This document shows positions 16,561-25,113 of a stretch of 48,756 bases of DNA, in pieces. The notes under the pieces are model-generated. The model was not told the DNA's origin and ran no database searches. It saw only the letters and a program-made list of their open reading frames with translations. The position numbers were made by a program, and so were the translations under genes. The stretch is from contig JACPTK010000092.1 of the NCBI GenBank assembly GCA_016192825.1, positions 1-48,756 of the forward strand, written 5' to 3'. The DNA is from Betaproteobacteria bacterium (GTDB lineage: Bacteria > Pseudomonadota > Gammaproteobacteria > Burkholderiales > SG8-41). Each line of letters starts with the position of its first letter. The stretch's first letter is position 1.

Positions 16561-16634
16561 CCGCGTGATGAACGGCGGAAGCCCGCCCGTTCGATCACGC
16601 GGAGTTAAACCGGCGCGTAGCGTCCGGCTTTAAC
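16561..16634. terminator. Two hairpins between convergent genes
   Basis: 16561-16578 (CCGCGTGATGAACGGCGG) pairs with 16583-16602 with two single-base bulges. A second stem, GTTAAACCGG with CCGGCTTTAAC, spans 16604-16634. They lie between the rightward hydrolase and leftward tctC stop codons, consistent with a bidirectional terminator. Confidence 0.55.
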
Positions 16635-16635
16635 G

Positions 16636-17607
16636 TTACTTGATGCTGACGCCGGCCGCTTTCACCACCTCGGTGATCCGCTTGCGCTCGTTGCGGCGGA
16701 ACGCATCGAGTTCCTTGCGCCCGCCGGCGACGATTTCGATCCCCAGCACCTTGAGCCGCTCGCCGAACGCCGGCTCCTTGACCGCCTTGAGCACTTCGAC
16801 GCTCACATTGTCCAGGATCGCGGACGGCGTGCCGATGGGAGCGACCAGGCTGTACCAGCCGAACATCGCGTAGCCCGGCACCGCTTCCGCGATGGCCGGC
16901 ACTTTGGGAAGCGCCGGCGAGCGTTTCGGCGTGGTCACGCCGATGGCCCGCAACCGCCCGGACTCGACGTGGGCCCGCGCGGCCGGGTAGACCGCGTAGG
17001 TCAGGTGCACCTCTCCCGCCAGCGTGTCCGCGATCGCCTGGGCGATGCCCTTGTAGGGCACGTGCAGCATTTCGGTGCCCGTCAGGCGCGTGAACAGGAC
17101 CCCCGAGAGATGCTCGGAGGCGCCGGCGCCCGCCGAGCCGTAGCGCAGCCCGCCCGGCTGCTTCTTCGCGAGCGCGATCAGGTCGGCGATCGACTTCACC
17201 GGCACTTTCGGGTTGACCATCTGGACGAACGGCACCGTCCCGATGAGGGCGATCGACGAGAAATCCTTGTCCAGGTTGAACTTGAGATTGGGATAGACCG
17301 AGGTCGCGACGAACAGCTGCGAGGTCAGCATCATCCACGTGTAGCCGTCGCGATTCGCCCGCAACGCGGTTTCCGCGCTGAGGATGCCGGCGACACCGGG
17401 CCGGGCATCGACGACGACCCGCTGGTCCCAGACCTTGAACAGCCGCTCGGCCACGAGCTGCGCGATGATGTCGGGACCCGAGCCCGGCGCGCTGCCGAGG
17501 ATGAGGCGGATCGGTTTTTCCGGGTAAACAGGCTGCGCGGCGTGCGCCGCTTGCGCCATGGCCAGCGCTGAGAAGGCAATCGTGGCTAGCAGTTTTCTGG
17601 TGCGCAT
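16636..17607 (-). CDS. tctC: Orphan Bug/TctC receptor
   Basis: 323 residues on the minus strand. ATG at 17607-17605 follows GGAGAAACCCC; the longer upstream frame is rejected because the signal peptide (MRTRKLLATIAF...AAHAA) starts here. Mature start QPVYPEKPIRLILGSAPGSGPD is typical of Bug proteins, and the protein ends VVKAAGVSIK. It is flanked by two CocE-like hydrolase genes pointing right, so the three may serve one substrate class: receptor-mediated uptake, then hydrolysis. No permease genes are adjacent. Confidence 0.92.
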   Translation of the reverse strand: MRTRKLLATIAFSALAMAQAAHAAQPVYPEKPIRLILGSAPGSGPDIIAQLVAERLFKVWDQRVVVDARPGVAGILSAETALRANRDGYTWMMLTSQLFVATSVYPNLKFNLDKDFSSIALIGTVPFVQMVNPKVPVKSIADLIALAKKQPGGLRYGSAGAGASEHLSGVLFTRLTGTEMLHVPYKGIAQAIADTLAGEVHLTYAVYPAARAHVESGRLRAIGVTTPKRSPALPKVPAIAEAVPGYAMFGWYSLVAPIGTPSAILDNVSVEVLKAVKEPAFGERLKVLGIEIVAGGRKELDAFRRNERKRITEVVKAAGVSIK

Positions 17608-17723
17608 GGGGTTTCTCCTCTGCCTTGTTTTGATATACATTCGCCGTTCATCTCGCCGTCCGGCGGAAGGCGCATTCACGGATGTCTAGGTTAATTACAC
17701 CGCCGCGCCGGGTCAATGATTCC

Positions 17724-17812
17724 GTGACTGGTGACTGGTGACTGGTGACTCGTGACTCGTGACGGATTGCGGTATTTGATCCAGAATCCGCGATCCACGA
17801 CCCGCAATCCAC
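17724..17812. repeat. Two heptamer arrays upstream of the second CocE-like gene
   Basis: 17724-17765: GTGACTG x3, GTGACTC x2, GTGACGG. 17778-17812: GATCCAG, AATCCGC, GATCCAC, GACCCGC, AATCCAC. Both have an exact 7-bp period. The second array ends 16 bp before the ATG at 17829. Confidence 0.75.
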
Positions 17813-17828
17813 GCTTTCGAGGCAGATC

Positions 17829-19574
17829 ATGAGCGAGTACAAGAGCGAAGTCCGGGACGGCATGCGCATCGACTGGGACGTGCCGATCCGGATGGACGAC
17901 GGCATCGTGCTGCGCGCGGACGTGTTCCGGCCGGCGGCGGACGGGCGATACCCGGCGCTGGTGAGCTACGGCCCCTACGGCAAGGGCCTCGCCTTCCAGG
18001 ACGGCTACAAGACCGCGTGGGAAATCATGTGCCGCGAGAGTCCCGACGCGGTGAGCGGGACGACCAACCAGTACGCGAACTGGGAGGTCGTGGACCCCGA
18101 GAAGTGGGTCCCGGACGGCTATGCCTGCGTGCGCGTGGACTCGCGCGGCGCGGGGCGCTCGCCGGGCTACCTCTCTCACAACAACGCGCGGGAGAACCGG
18201 GATTTCCACGACTGCATCGAGTGGGCGGCGGCGCAGCCCTGGTGCAGCGGCAAGGTGGGGCTCAACGGCATCTCCTACTACGCGAGCAGCCAGTGGCGCG
18301 CCGCGGCGCTGCAGCCGCCGCATCTCGCGGCGATCTGCGTGTGGGAAGGCTGGGTGGACTACTACCGCGACTCGGTCCGGCACGGCGGCATCGCCTGCAC
18401 CTTCCGCAAGCACTGGCAGGACATGCAGGTGAAGACCGTGCAGCACGGGCGCGGCGAGCACGGTCCGCGGAGCCGCGTCACCGGCGAGCTCGTATGCGGG
18501 CCGGAGACGCTGCCGGAGGACGTGCTCGCGCGGAACCGCGACGACATGTGGGAAGGCGTGCTAAAGCACGCTTTAATGGGGCCGTACTACCAGGAGCGCA
18601 CGGCTGACCTGTCGAGGGTCGCTGTGCCGCTGCTCTCGGCCGCGAACTGGGGCGGGCAGGGGCTGCACCCGCGCGGCAACTTCGAGGGCTTCATGCGCGC
18701 GGCATCGAGGGAGAAGTGGCTGGAAGTGCACGGCGGCTCGCACTGGGCGCCGTTCTACACCGACTACGGCGTGAAGCTGCAGAAGCGCTTCTTCGATTAT
18801 TTCCTGAAGGGTCTGAAGAACGGCTGGGACCGGCAGCCGCGCGTCATGCTGCAGGTGCGCCATCCCGGCGAAAGATTCGTCGAGCGCCACGAAGACGAAT
18901 GGCCGCTGGCGCGTACTCAATGGACGAATTTTTATATTGATCCCCACGACATGCGCCTGTCGCCGGATCCGATCGCCACGGATCGGACCGTCACCTACGA
19001 TGCGCTGGGCGAAGGCGCCACCTTCTCCACGACACCGCTGGAGAAAGAGACGGAAATCACCGGCCCGTCCGCGCTGAAGCTCTGGATTTCCTCGTCCACT
19101 GCGGATGCGGACGTCTTCGCCGTGCTGCGGGTGTTCAATCCGTCGGGCCAGGAGGTGGTGTTCCAGGGGGCGCTTGACCCGCACACGCCGGTCGCGCAGG
19201 GCTGGCTGCGCGCTTCGCAGCGCAAGCGCGACCCGCACTTGTCTCTGCCGCACCGCCCCTACCACACCCACGACGAGAAGCAGCCGCTCACGCCCGGCGA
19301 GGCCTACGAACTTGACGTCGAGGTCTGGCCGACCTGCATCGTGGTGCCGAAAGGCTATCGCATCGCGCTCACGATCCGCGGCAAGGACTACGAATGGGAA
19401 GGCGAAGCGACGACGCTCTCGAACATGAAAAATCCGATGCGCGGCTGCGGGCCGTTCGTGCACGACGACGAGACCGACCGGCCGCCGGCTGTGTTCGGCG
19501 GAAAGGTGACGCTCCACGTCGGCCCGACGCGGCCGGCGCACCTGCTCCTGCCGGTCATTCCGCCGAAAAACTGA
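17829..19574 (+). CDS. CocE/NonD family hydrolase (second copy)
   Basis: 581 residues, same architecture as the gene at 14813: N-terminal alpha/beta-hydrolase domain (IRMDDGIVLRADVFRP, YACVRVDSRGAGRSPGY, nucleophile elbow GISYYASSQW) and C-terminal jelly-roll PepX_C domain (TGPSALKLWISSST, WLRASQRKRDPHLSLPHRPYH). Both paralogues share the WYDAIEW-like and HPFHSEE-like surroundings, so they probably arose by duplication and act on related acyl substrates. GAGGCAG lies shortly before the ATG. It is followed by an unusual 9-bp repeat region. Confidence 0.9.
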   Translation: MSEYKSEVRDGMRIDWDVPIRMDDGIVLRADVFRPAADGRYPALVSYGPYGKGLAFQDGYKTAWEIMCRESPDAVSGTTNQYANWEVVDPEKWVPDGYACVRVDSRGAGRSPGYLSHNNARENRDFHDCIEWAAAQPWCSGKVGLNGISYYASSQWRAAALQPPHLAAICVWEGWVDYYRDSVRHGGIACTFRKHWQDMQVKTVQHGRGEHGPRSRVTGELVCGPETLPEDVLARNRDDMWEGVLKHALMGPYYQERTADLSRVAVPLLSAANWGGQGLHPRGNFEGFMRAASREKWLEVHGGSHWAPFYTDYGVKLQKRFFDYFLKGLKNGWDRQPRVMLQVRHPGERFVERHEDEWPLARTQWTNFYIDPHDMRLSPDPIATDRTVTYDALGEGATFSTTPLEKETEITGPSALKLWISSSTADADVFAVLRVFNPSGQEVVFQGALDPHTPVAQGWLRASQRKRDPHLSLPHRPYHTHDEKQPLTPGEAYELDVEVWPTCIVVPKGYRIALTIRGKDYEWEGEATTLSNMKNPMRGCGPFVHDDETDRPPAVFGGKVTLHVGPTRPAHLLLPVIPPKN

Positions 19575-19928
19575 ACCGCCAAGACGCCGAGAACGCCAAG
19601 AAAATCTCAGACACAGAGGACGCAGAGGACACAGAGGCGGTGACTTTCCGGCCCCGTCTGAGGGGGGTAGCGCGTAGCGCTGGGGTGGTGGGGTTACTTC
19701 TAACTTCCGCCTTCTGCCTTCTGACTTCGGGCAGCGGCTGAATGTTTGCTTCCGCCCGTTCGGGGCCATTGAGAGCAGGTGAGCAGCGCAGGGGGAAACC
19801 GCTACCAGCTTGCGAGGTAGCGGCGGCGCACGTGGTCTTGCCCGTCATACCCGCGAAGTAACGGTCAAAAGCCTCGACACGAAGGACACCGAGGACACAA
19901 AGGAATTCGAGTCACGAATCACGACTCG
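19575..19928. repeat. Gene-free region with 9-bp and 7-bp tandem repeats
   Basis: Directly after the stop codon are CGCCAAGA-type units, then ACACAGAGG, ACGCAGAGG, ACACAGAGG (about 19611-19640) with a 9-bp period. A heptamer array follows at 19694-19728 (TTACTTC, TAACTTC, CGCCTTC, TGCCTTC, TGACTTC). A hairpin CCGCTACC...GGTAGCGG lies at about 19798-19822. More 9-bp units (ACACCGAGG, ACACAAAGG) lie at about 19880-19905. Similar CAGAGGACA and GCCAAGACG repeats occur in intergenic DNA of many unrelated bacteria. Confidence 0.6.
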
Positions 19929-19966
19929 CGCCTTCATCCCTCGGGCGGAGCCCCCGGCAATCGACC

Positions 19967-20689
19967 TCAGTTGCGCGGCTCCAGGATGCCGTTGACGACC
20001 TTCACCTTGTCGCCGGCGCGCCAGCTCGGCGGCGTGTCCTGGGTGAACAGGCCCTGGCTGCCGTCTTCGTAGCGCACGCTGATCTGATATTGCTTGGTCT
20101 TCTTGACCTGCTTTTCGATCTGATGGCCGGCGATGCCGCCGCCGATGGCGCCTACCACCGTTGCGATGTCTCTGCCAGTGCCCCGCCCGACCTGGCGGCC
20201 GAGGACCCCGCCGACCACGGCGCCGCCGACCGCCCCGACGCCGGAGGCGTCGCCGGCTTTCTCGACTTCCCGCACTTCTTCGACTACCGCGCACTCACGA
20301 CAGGTGGCGGCGACGACGAGCGGCGGCGGTGCAACCTCGGCCACCGCTGGCTGCGCGGGTTCAACCTTGGCGACCTGCTGCGGCGGCTCGGACCTGGCGA
20401 CGGGCTTCGAGCGCGGTTTCGCGCGCCTGGCCGCGGGAGCGGGCGCGCGCTTTTCGGGCTCCGCGATGACCGCGGGTTGTGCCGGCGCCGTCGCGACCGG
20501 TGTGCCGGCGTCCGCCTGCGTCTTGGATGACGCCGGTGGCTGCGCGGTGGGTGTCACGGCGCTGCCGCCGCCAACCGATGTCGGGATCCAGCCCATGATG
20601 GCGCCGATTCCGACCAGGCTGAACAGCGTGACGGCGATGGCGGCAGTGATCACGAACGGATGGGTTTGACGGGTCGCAGGCGCTTCCAT
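19967..20689 (-). CDS. Glycine-zipper 2TM-domain protein (SlyB/17-kDa antigen-like)
   Basis: 240 residues. One N-terminal membrane helix (about 12-34), a long Pro/Ala/Lys-rich linker (about 45-125) that probably spans the periplasm, then a glycine-zipper region (VGAVGGAVVGGVLGRQVG, then VVGAIGGGIAGHQIE) of the Rick_17kDa_Anti type. The end is a small beta domain (QISVRYEDGSQGLFTQD, then WRAGDKVKVVNGIL). Relatives sit in the envelope and are linked to membrane integrity or stress. It is anchored by an uncleaved helix rather than a lipobox. Start ATG at 20689 is preceded by AAGGAG. Confidence 0.82.
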   Translation of the reverse strand: MEAPATRQTHPFVITAAIAVTLFSLVGIGAIMGWIPTSVGGGSAVTPTAQPPASSKTQADAGTPVATAPAQPAVIAEPEKRAPAPAARRAKPRSKPVARSEPPQQVAKVEPAQPAVAEVAPPPLVVAATCRECAVVEEVREVEKAGDASGVGAVGGAVVGGVLGRQVGRGTGRDIATVVGAIGGGIAGHQIEKQVKKTKQYQISVRYEDGSQGLFTQDTPPSWRAGDKVKVVNGILEPRN

Positions 20690-20996
20690 GGCGGGCTCCT
20701 TGTCCAGTGTGTCACAGCTTACTCGTTATAACGCGCGACGCGCCAGTCGGTTGATGTAACAATACATTGCAGAGCCGCCGGGTTGCGGCTGGTCGTGCCA
20801 TATGTCACGGTGTTCCGGAACGCCACACGCACGTTTTCGTGCGGCGCCGATGCTGTCGACTTTCTCTTGAGGCGCATGTAAAGCCATCAAGCCACGGCAG
20901 GGGACTGTAAGGCCAAGGCGGAAGTCGGGAGGAGAAAGGCGGAACGATGAAGTAACATGGGTCGCAAAATTCGTTGTCCCGATTACAATCGACCTA

Positions 20997-21129
20997 TCAC
21001 CCATCACCCATCACCCATCACCCATCACCCATCACCCATCACCCATCACCCATCACCCATCACCCATCACCCATCACCCATCACCCATCACCCATCACCC
21101 ATCACCCATCACCATCACTCATCACCCGC
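20997..21129. repeat. TCACCCA heptamer array abutting a start codon
   Basis: Sixteen perfect head-to-tail copies of TCACCCA from 20997 to 21108, then degenerate copies to about 21129, four bases before the ATG at 21134. Because 21 bp is three units, the array is open in the gene's frame and translates as repeated THHPSPI, but this is unlikely to be expressed. The 306 bp before the array (20690-20996) contain nothing else that I can support. Confidence 0.9.
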
Positions 21130-21133
21130 ATCC

Positions 21134-23263
21134 ATGAGCAACGCGCAAAAACTTCTCCCAACGCTGGCAGCAAATCCCAGGCTGGACCAGTGGGTCACCG
21201 TCAACGCCGATGGCACGGTCACGGTCCGCACCGGCAAGGTGGAGATCGGCCAGGGCATCGTTTCGGCGATGGCGCAGCTCGCGGCGGAGGAGCTCGACGT
21301 CGCCTACGCGCGCATCCGCATGGTTCCCGTGGACACCGCGGCGAGCCCCAATGAGGGCTCGACCACCGGCAGCCGCTCGGTCGAGGAGGGCGGCGGCGCG
21401 CTGCGGCAGGCGTGCGCCGAGGCGCGCGACCTGCTGCTGCAGGCGGCGGCGCGCAAGCTCGAGGCGACCCTGGAGCGGCTCGAGGTCGAGGACGGCACGA
21501 TCCGCGTGCGCGGAGGCGGCGCGTCGGTGACCTATTGGCAGCTCGCGCCGGAAGTCGACTTCGCGCGCGAGGCGACAGGCCAGGTCCGGCCCAAGGCGCG
21601 CGAGGACCTGCGCCTCGTCGGGGAGCGGCTGCCGCGGCTCGACATTCCCGCCAAGGTGAGCGGCGCGGCCTTCCTCCAGGATCTCGATCTGCCCGGCATG
21701 CTGCACGGGCGGGTCGTGCGTCCGCCGGCCTACCGCGCGCGGCTCGTCTCGCTCGACGACGCGCGCGCGCGCGCAATTGCCGGCGTGCGGGCGGTGGTGC
21801 GCGAGGGGAGTTTTCTCGGCGTCGTCGCCGAACGCGAAGAGCAGGCCATCCGGGCGCGCGAAGCGCTCTTGCACGGGGCGCGCTGGAGCGAGCCGAACGA
21901 TCTCCCCGATGAGCAGGCGATCCCCGCCTTCCTGCTCGCGCAGCCGGTCGAGGACGAGGTGCTCGTGGAGAAAGGGGCCGCGCGCGCCGCATCCGGCGCC
22001 GCGCTCGAAGCGACCTATACGCGCCCCTATCTCGCGCATGCCTCGCTCGCACCGTCCTGCGCCATCGCCTGCTGGCGCGACGGCCGGCTGGAGATCTGGG
22101 CCCACAGCCAGTCGATCTACGCCCTGCGCGACGAGCTCGCGAAGACGCTCGAGCTGCCGCCGGAGCGCGTGATCGCGCGCCACGCGGAGGGCGCGGGCTG
22201 CTACGGTCACAACGGCGCGGACGACGTCGCGCTCGATGCCGCGTTGCTCGCGCGCGCGGTCGACGGCCGGCCCGTGCGCGTGCAGTGGATGCGCGACGAC
22301 GAGTTCGCGTGGGAGCCCTACGGCCCCGCGATGGTCGTGAAGCTGCGGGGCGCGCTCGATGGGAACGGCGGCGTCGCCGAATGGCGTGAGGAGATCTGGG
22401 GCCCCCGGCACATCACCCGCCCCGGGCGCCATCCCGCTCCCGGCCTGCTCGCGGCCTGGCACCTCGATCGCGGCTTCGAGCCGCCGCCCGCGGTGGACAT
22501 GCCGATCGCCATGGGTGGCGGCAGCCAGCGCAATGCCGTGCCGTACTACGATTTCCCGAACGAGCAAGTGGTGAACCACGTCGTGAAGGCGATGCCGCTG
22601 CGCATCTCGACGCTGCGGGGCCTCGGCGCCCACCTGAACGTGTTCGCGATCGAATCGTTCATGGACGAGCTGGCGCACGCGGCCGGCGCCGATCCGCTCG
22701 AGTTCCGGCTGCGCCATCTCAAGGACGAGCGGGCGCGGGCGGTGATCCGCGCGGCGGCGAAAGCAGCGGGGTGGGCGCCGGGCGCGAAGGGCGACGGCGT
22801 GCGCGGCAGGGGAATCGGCTTCGCGCGCTACAAGAACCTCGGCGACTGGGTCGCGGTCGTCGCCGAGGTCGTGGTCGAGGAAAGCATTCGCGTGCCGCGC
22901 ATCGTCACCGCGATCGATTGCGGGCGCGTCGTGAACCCCGACGGCGTTGCCAACCAGGCCGAGGGCGGCATCATCCAGGCGATGAGCTGGACGCTCAAGG
23001 AGCAGGTGCGCTTCGACCGCGCGCGCGTCACGACGCGCAACTGGGAGGACTATCCGATCCTGACCTTCGACGAGGCGCCGTCGATCGAGGTTGTCCTGGT
23101 CGACCGCCCGGACGAGCCTTCGATCGGCGTGGGCGAGGGCATGATGGGGCCGGCCGCGGCCGCGATCGGCAACGCCGTGTTCAACGCGATGGGGGTGCGC
23201 GTGCGCGACCTGCCGCTCACGGCCGAGCGCGTTGCCGCGGCCATCCACGCTGCCGACGCGTGA
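21134..23263 (+). CDS. Molybdopterin-binding subunit of a xanthine-dehydrogenase-family hydroxylase
   Basis: 709 residues from ATG 21134, chosen because everything upstream in the frame is repeat. It matches the single-chain large subunit of the IorB/nicotinate-dehydrogenase type: TVTVRTGKVEIGQGIVSAMAQLAAEELDV near the N-terminus, NEGSTTGSRSVEEGG, ISTLRGLGAHLNVFAIESFMDELAHAAG, and the catalytic glutamate in GVGEGMMGPAAAAIGN (about E668). Such enzymes hydroxylate N-heterocycles or aldehydes and need a [2Fe-2S] partner, but none is encoded nearby. There is no Shine-Dalgarno sequence; the heptamer array occupies that position. A second tctCBA set follows. Confidence 0.9.
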   Translation: MSNAQKLLPTLAANPRLDQWVTVNADGTVTVRTGKVEIGQGIVSAMAQLAAEELDVAYARIRMVPVDTAASPNEGSTTGSRSVEEGGGALRQACAEARDLLLQAAARKLEATLERLEVEDGTIRVRGGGASVTYWQLAPEVDFAREATGQVRPKAREDLRLVGERLPRLDIPAKVSGAAFLQDLDLPGMLHGRVVRPPAYRARLVSLDDARARAIAGVRAVVREGSFLGVVAEREEQAIRAREALLHGARWSEPNDLPDEQAIPAFLLAQPVEDEVLVEKGAARAASGAALEATYTRPYLAHASLAPSCAIACWRDGRLEIWAHSQSIYALRDELAKTLELPPERVIARHAEGAGCYGHNGADDVALDAALLARAVDGRPVRVQWMRDDEFAWEPYGPAMVVKLRGALDGNGGVAEWREEIWGPRHITRPGRHPAPGLLAAWHLDRGFEPPPAVDMPIAMGGGSQRNAVPYYDFPNEQVVNHVVKAMPLRISTLRGLGAHLNVFAIESFMDELAHAAGADPLEFRLRHLKDERARAVIRAAAKAAGWAPGAKGDGVRGRGIGFARYKNLGDWVAVVAEVVVEESIRVPRIVTAIDCGRVVNPDGVANQAEGGIIQAMSWTLKEQVRFDRARVTTRNWEDYPILTFDEAPSIEVVLVDRPDEPSIGVGEGMMGPAAAAIGNAVFNAMGVRVRDLPLTAERVAAAIHAADA

Positions 23264-23265
23264 CA

Positions 23266-23295
23266 TTGACAAGAACTGATCAAAGTCCGCATACT
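23266..23295 (+). promoter_or_regulatory. Putative sigma-70 promoter of the second tctCBA set
   Basis: TTGACA at 23266-23271 and CATACT at 23290-23295, spaced 18 bp, start three bases after the preceding stop codon and lie about 175 bp before tctC. Confidence 0.45.
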
Positions 23296-23468
23296 GGCCC
23301 GCACTAGAAAAGGCGTCGCGCGATACAGCAAGACGGCATCCCGCTACCGGGCAAGACCGTCGTCGCAGCGGCGCGGATCGAACGGGATCCAGGGCAGGAA
23401 AATGTAGGGCGCCAGCCGCCCGATCCCTGGATTCGCACGAGGCGTAACGCGACCATGGAGGAGGAACT

Positions 23469-24440
23469 ATGCTTCGCATTCTGCCGGCAGGTTTTCTGAT
23501 TCTCTTGTCGATGGCGGGCGGTGTCGCCGCGCAGGAGGCGTATCCCACCCGGGCAGTCAACCTCGTATCGCCCTATCCGCCGGGCGGCGCGGCCGACCTC
23601 ACCGCCCGGCCGCTCGCCCCGGCCATGGAGCGGGCCCTGAAGCAGCCCGTGGTGGTGGTGAATCGCGTGGGCGCCGGGGGCGCGGTGGGCACCCAGTTCG
23701 TGTCCACGGCACCCGCCGACGGCTACACGCTGATGATCACCGTGTTCTCCATCTCCACCATTCCGGAAGCGGACCGCGTGGCGGGCCGCAAGCCGCGGTG
23801 GAACCGCGACCAGTTCGTCCCGGTCGCCCGCATCAACGCCGACCCCACGATGCTGATCGTGCACCCGAGCACGCCGTGGAAGAGCGTGAAGGCGCTGGTC
23901 AACGACGCGAAGAAGCGTCCGAACGACATCATTTTCGTGTCCGCCGGGCCCTTCACGGTGGCCCACATGGCGGTCGAAGTCTTCATGCAGACCGCCAAGA
24001 TCAAGATGCGCCACCTGCCCACCACCGGGGGCGGCCCCGCGATGACCGCGCTGATCGGGGGGCACGCGTTCGTGTCGGCACTGTCCACGGGGGCCGTCAG
24101 CCCGCAGGCGAAAGCGGGAAAACTGCGCGTCCTGGCGAACTCGGGTTACAAGAGGCTGGCGGCCTTCCCCGATATTCCGACGCTGAAGGAACTCGGCTAC
24201 GACATGGAGGTTTACCTGTGGACCGGGATTTTCGCGCGCAAGGAGGTGCCGCCCGCAGTGGTGAGCAAGATCCGGACCGCGATCGGCCAGGCGGTGAAGG
24301 ACTCCGAGTTCCTGAAGGCGTCGGCCAAGATGCAGATGCCGCCCGACTACCTCGACGCGCCCGAGTTCAAGACCTGGTGGGACAAGGACAGCGAGATGCT
24401 CGCCCGCGCGATCCGCAACATGCCCAGCCCGGGGAAATAG
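23469..24440 (+). CDS. tctC: Bug/TctC receptor of the second tctCBA set
   Basis: 323 residues. Signal peptide MLRILPAGFLILLSMAGGVAAQ, then EAYPTRAVNLVSPYPPGGAAD, the Bug signature. The C-terminal end (MLARAIRNMPSPGK) is unlike the usual AGIK tail, placing it in a different subgroup from the other receptors here. ATG with GGAGGAGGA upstream. TctB follows after 34 bp. Position behind the molybdenum hydroxylase gene suggests uptake of an aromatic or heterocyclic acid; this is inference. Confidence 0.92.
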   Translation: MLRILPAGFLILLSMAGGVAAQEAYPTRAVNLVSPYPPGGAADLTARPLAPAMERALKQPVVVVNRVGAGGAVGTQFVSTAPADGYTLMITVFSISTIPEADRVAGRKPRWNRDQFVPVARINADPTMLIVHPSTPWKSVKALVNDAKKRPNDIIFVSAGPFTVAHMAVEVFMQTAKIKMRHLPTTGGGPAMTALIGGHAFVSALSTGAVSPQAKAGKLRVLANSGYKRLAAFPDIPTLKELGYDMEVYLWTGIFARKEVPPAVVSKIRTAIGQAVKDSEFLKASAKMQMPPDYLDAPEFKTWWDKDSEMLARAIRNMPSPGK

Positions 24441-24474
24441 CGCGCCCCGCCCGAGCCGGACCGGAGCGCAGGGC

Positions 24475-24924
24475 GTGAGATCGCCGACGATCGACCAGGT
24501 GGCGGGATCGGTTCTCGCCGCCTTCTCGCTGCTGGTCCTCTGGGAGTGCCGCAAGATCCCGTTCGGCTTCCTCGCCGAGCCCGGCCCGGGCGCCGTCCCG
24601 CTGATCCTCGCCATCGCGCTGCTCGCAATCAGCATCGCGGTGATTGCCGGCGGACGCGCCGGCAGGCGCTTCGCCGACGTGCGGTGGACGGAGTGGCGGC
24701 ACGCGGCGGCCATCCTGGCCAGCTGCGCTTTCATGGCGCTCGCGATCGAGCGCATCGGCTACCGCCTGACGGTCCTCGTTGCCCTGGTGTTTCTCACCAG
24801 CGTCGTCGAGAAGAAGGGGTGGATCGCGGGGGCCGTTTACGCCGGCTGTTTCGCCTTCGGCACGCATTACCTTTTCAATCACGTGCTGGGGGTGCCCCTG
24901 CCGCAGGGCCCGTTCGGGCTGTAG
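24475..24924 (+). CDS. tctB: TctB small permease subunit of the second set
   Basis: 149 residues with four predicted membrane helices (about 8-25, 40-60, 77-95, 100-140) and an Arg-rich loop at about 60-75. GTG start at 24475. Its C-terminus (HVLGVPLPQGPFGL) matches the GVPLP end seen in the first TctB. Unlike the first set, it does not overlap tctA: two palindromic repeats separate them. Confidence 0.85.
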   Translation: MRSPTIDQVAGSVLAAFSLLVLWECRKIPFGFLAEPGPGAVPLILAIALLAISIAVIAGGRAGRRFADVRWTEWRHAAAILASCAFMALAIERIGYRLTVLVALVFLTSVVEKKGWIAGAVYAGCFAFGTHYLFNHVLGVPLPQGPFGL

Positions 24925-24980
24925 CCCGCCTTTCCGGCCTCATGGGAAGTTGCAGGCTTCGCGCGCGCAGCAGGATCGCC

Positions 24981-25018
24981 TAGCAGCCTGTCGGATTTAG
25001 CGCATCGACAGGCTGCTA
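24981..25018. repeat. Palindrome in the tctB-tctA gap (REP-like)
   Basis: TAGCAGCCTGTCG (24981-24993) pairs perfectly with CGACAGGCTGCTA (25006-25018) around a 12-base loop. It differs in sequence from the GGAATTTG family but is of the same size and context. Confidence 0.75.
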
Positions 25019-25066
25019 AACAAAACCGCCTGAAAATTTCACATGAAACCCAATAAAACATGCCTA

Positions 25067-25100
25067 AGGAGTTTGTCGGCCCCGAGTCCGACAAACTCCT
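25067..25100. repeat. GGAATTTG-family palindrome, variant AGGAGTTTGTCGG
   Basis: AGGAGTTTGTCGG (25067-25079) and CCGACAAACTCCT (25088-25100), 13-bp perfect stem, 8-base loop. It lies directly before the probable GTG start of tctA and is open in that frame, giving a spurious N-terminal extension from an ATG at 25060. Confidence 0.85.
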
Positions 25101-25113
25101 GGGAGCGAACCTG

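Noticed and set aside
20997-21129. CRISPR-like repeat array
   Set aside because: Units are 7 bp and directly adjacent with no spacers; there are no cas genes nearby. It is a tandem heptamer array.
21122-23560. 812-codon open frame on the minus strand
   Set aside because: It lies antisense to the molybdenum hydroxylase gene; Arg/Ala/His-rich composition is the usual shadow of high-GC coding DNA and no family motif appears.
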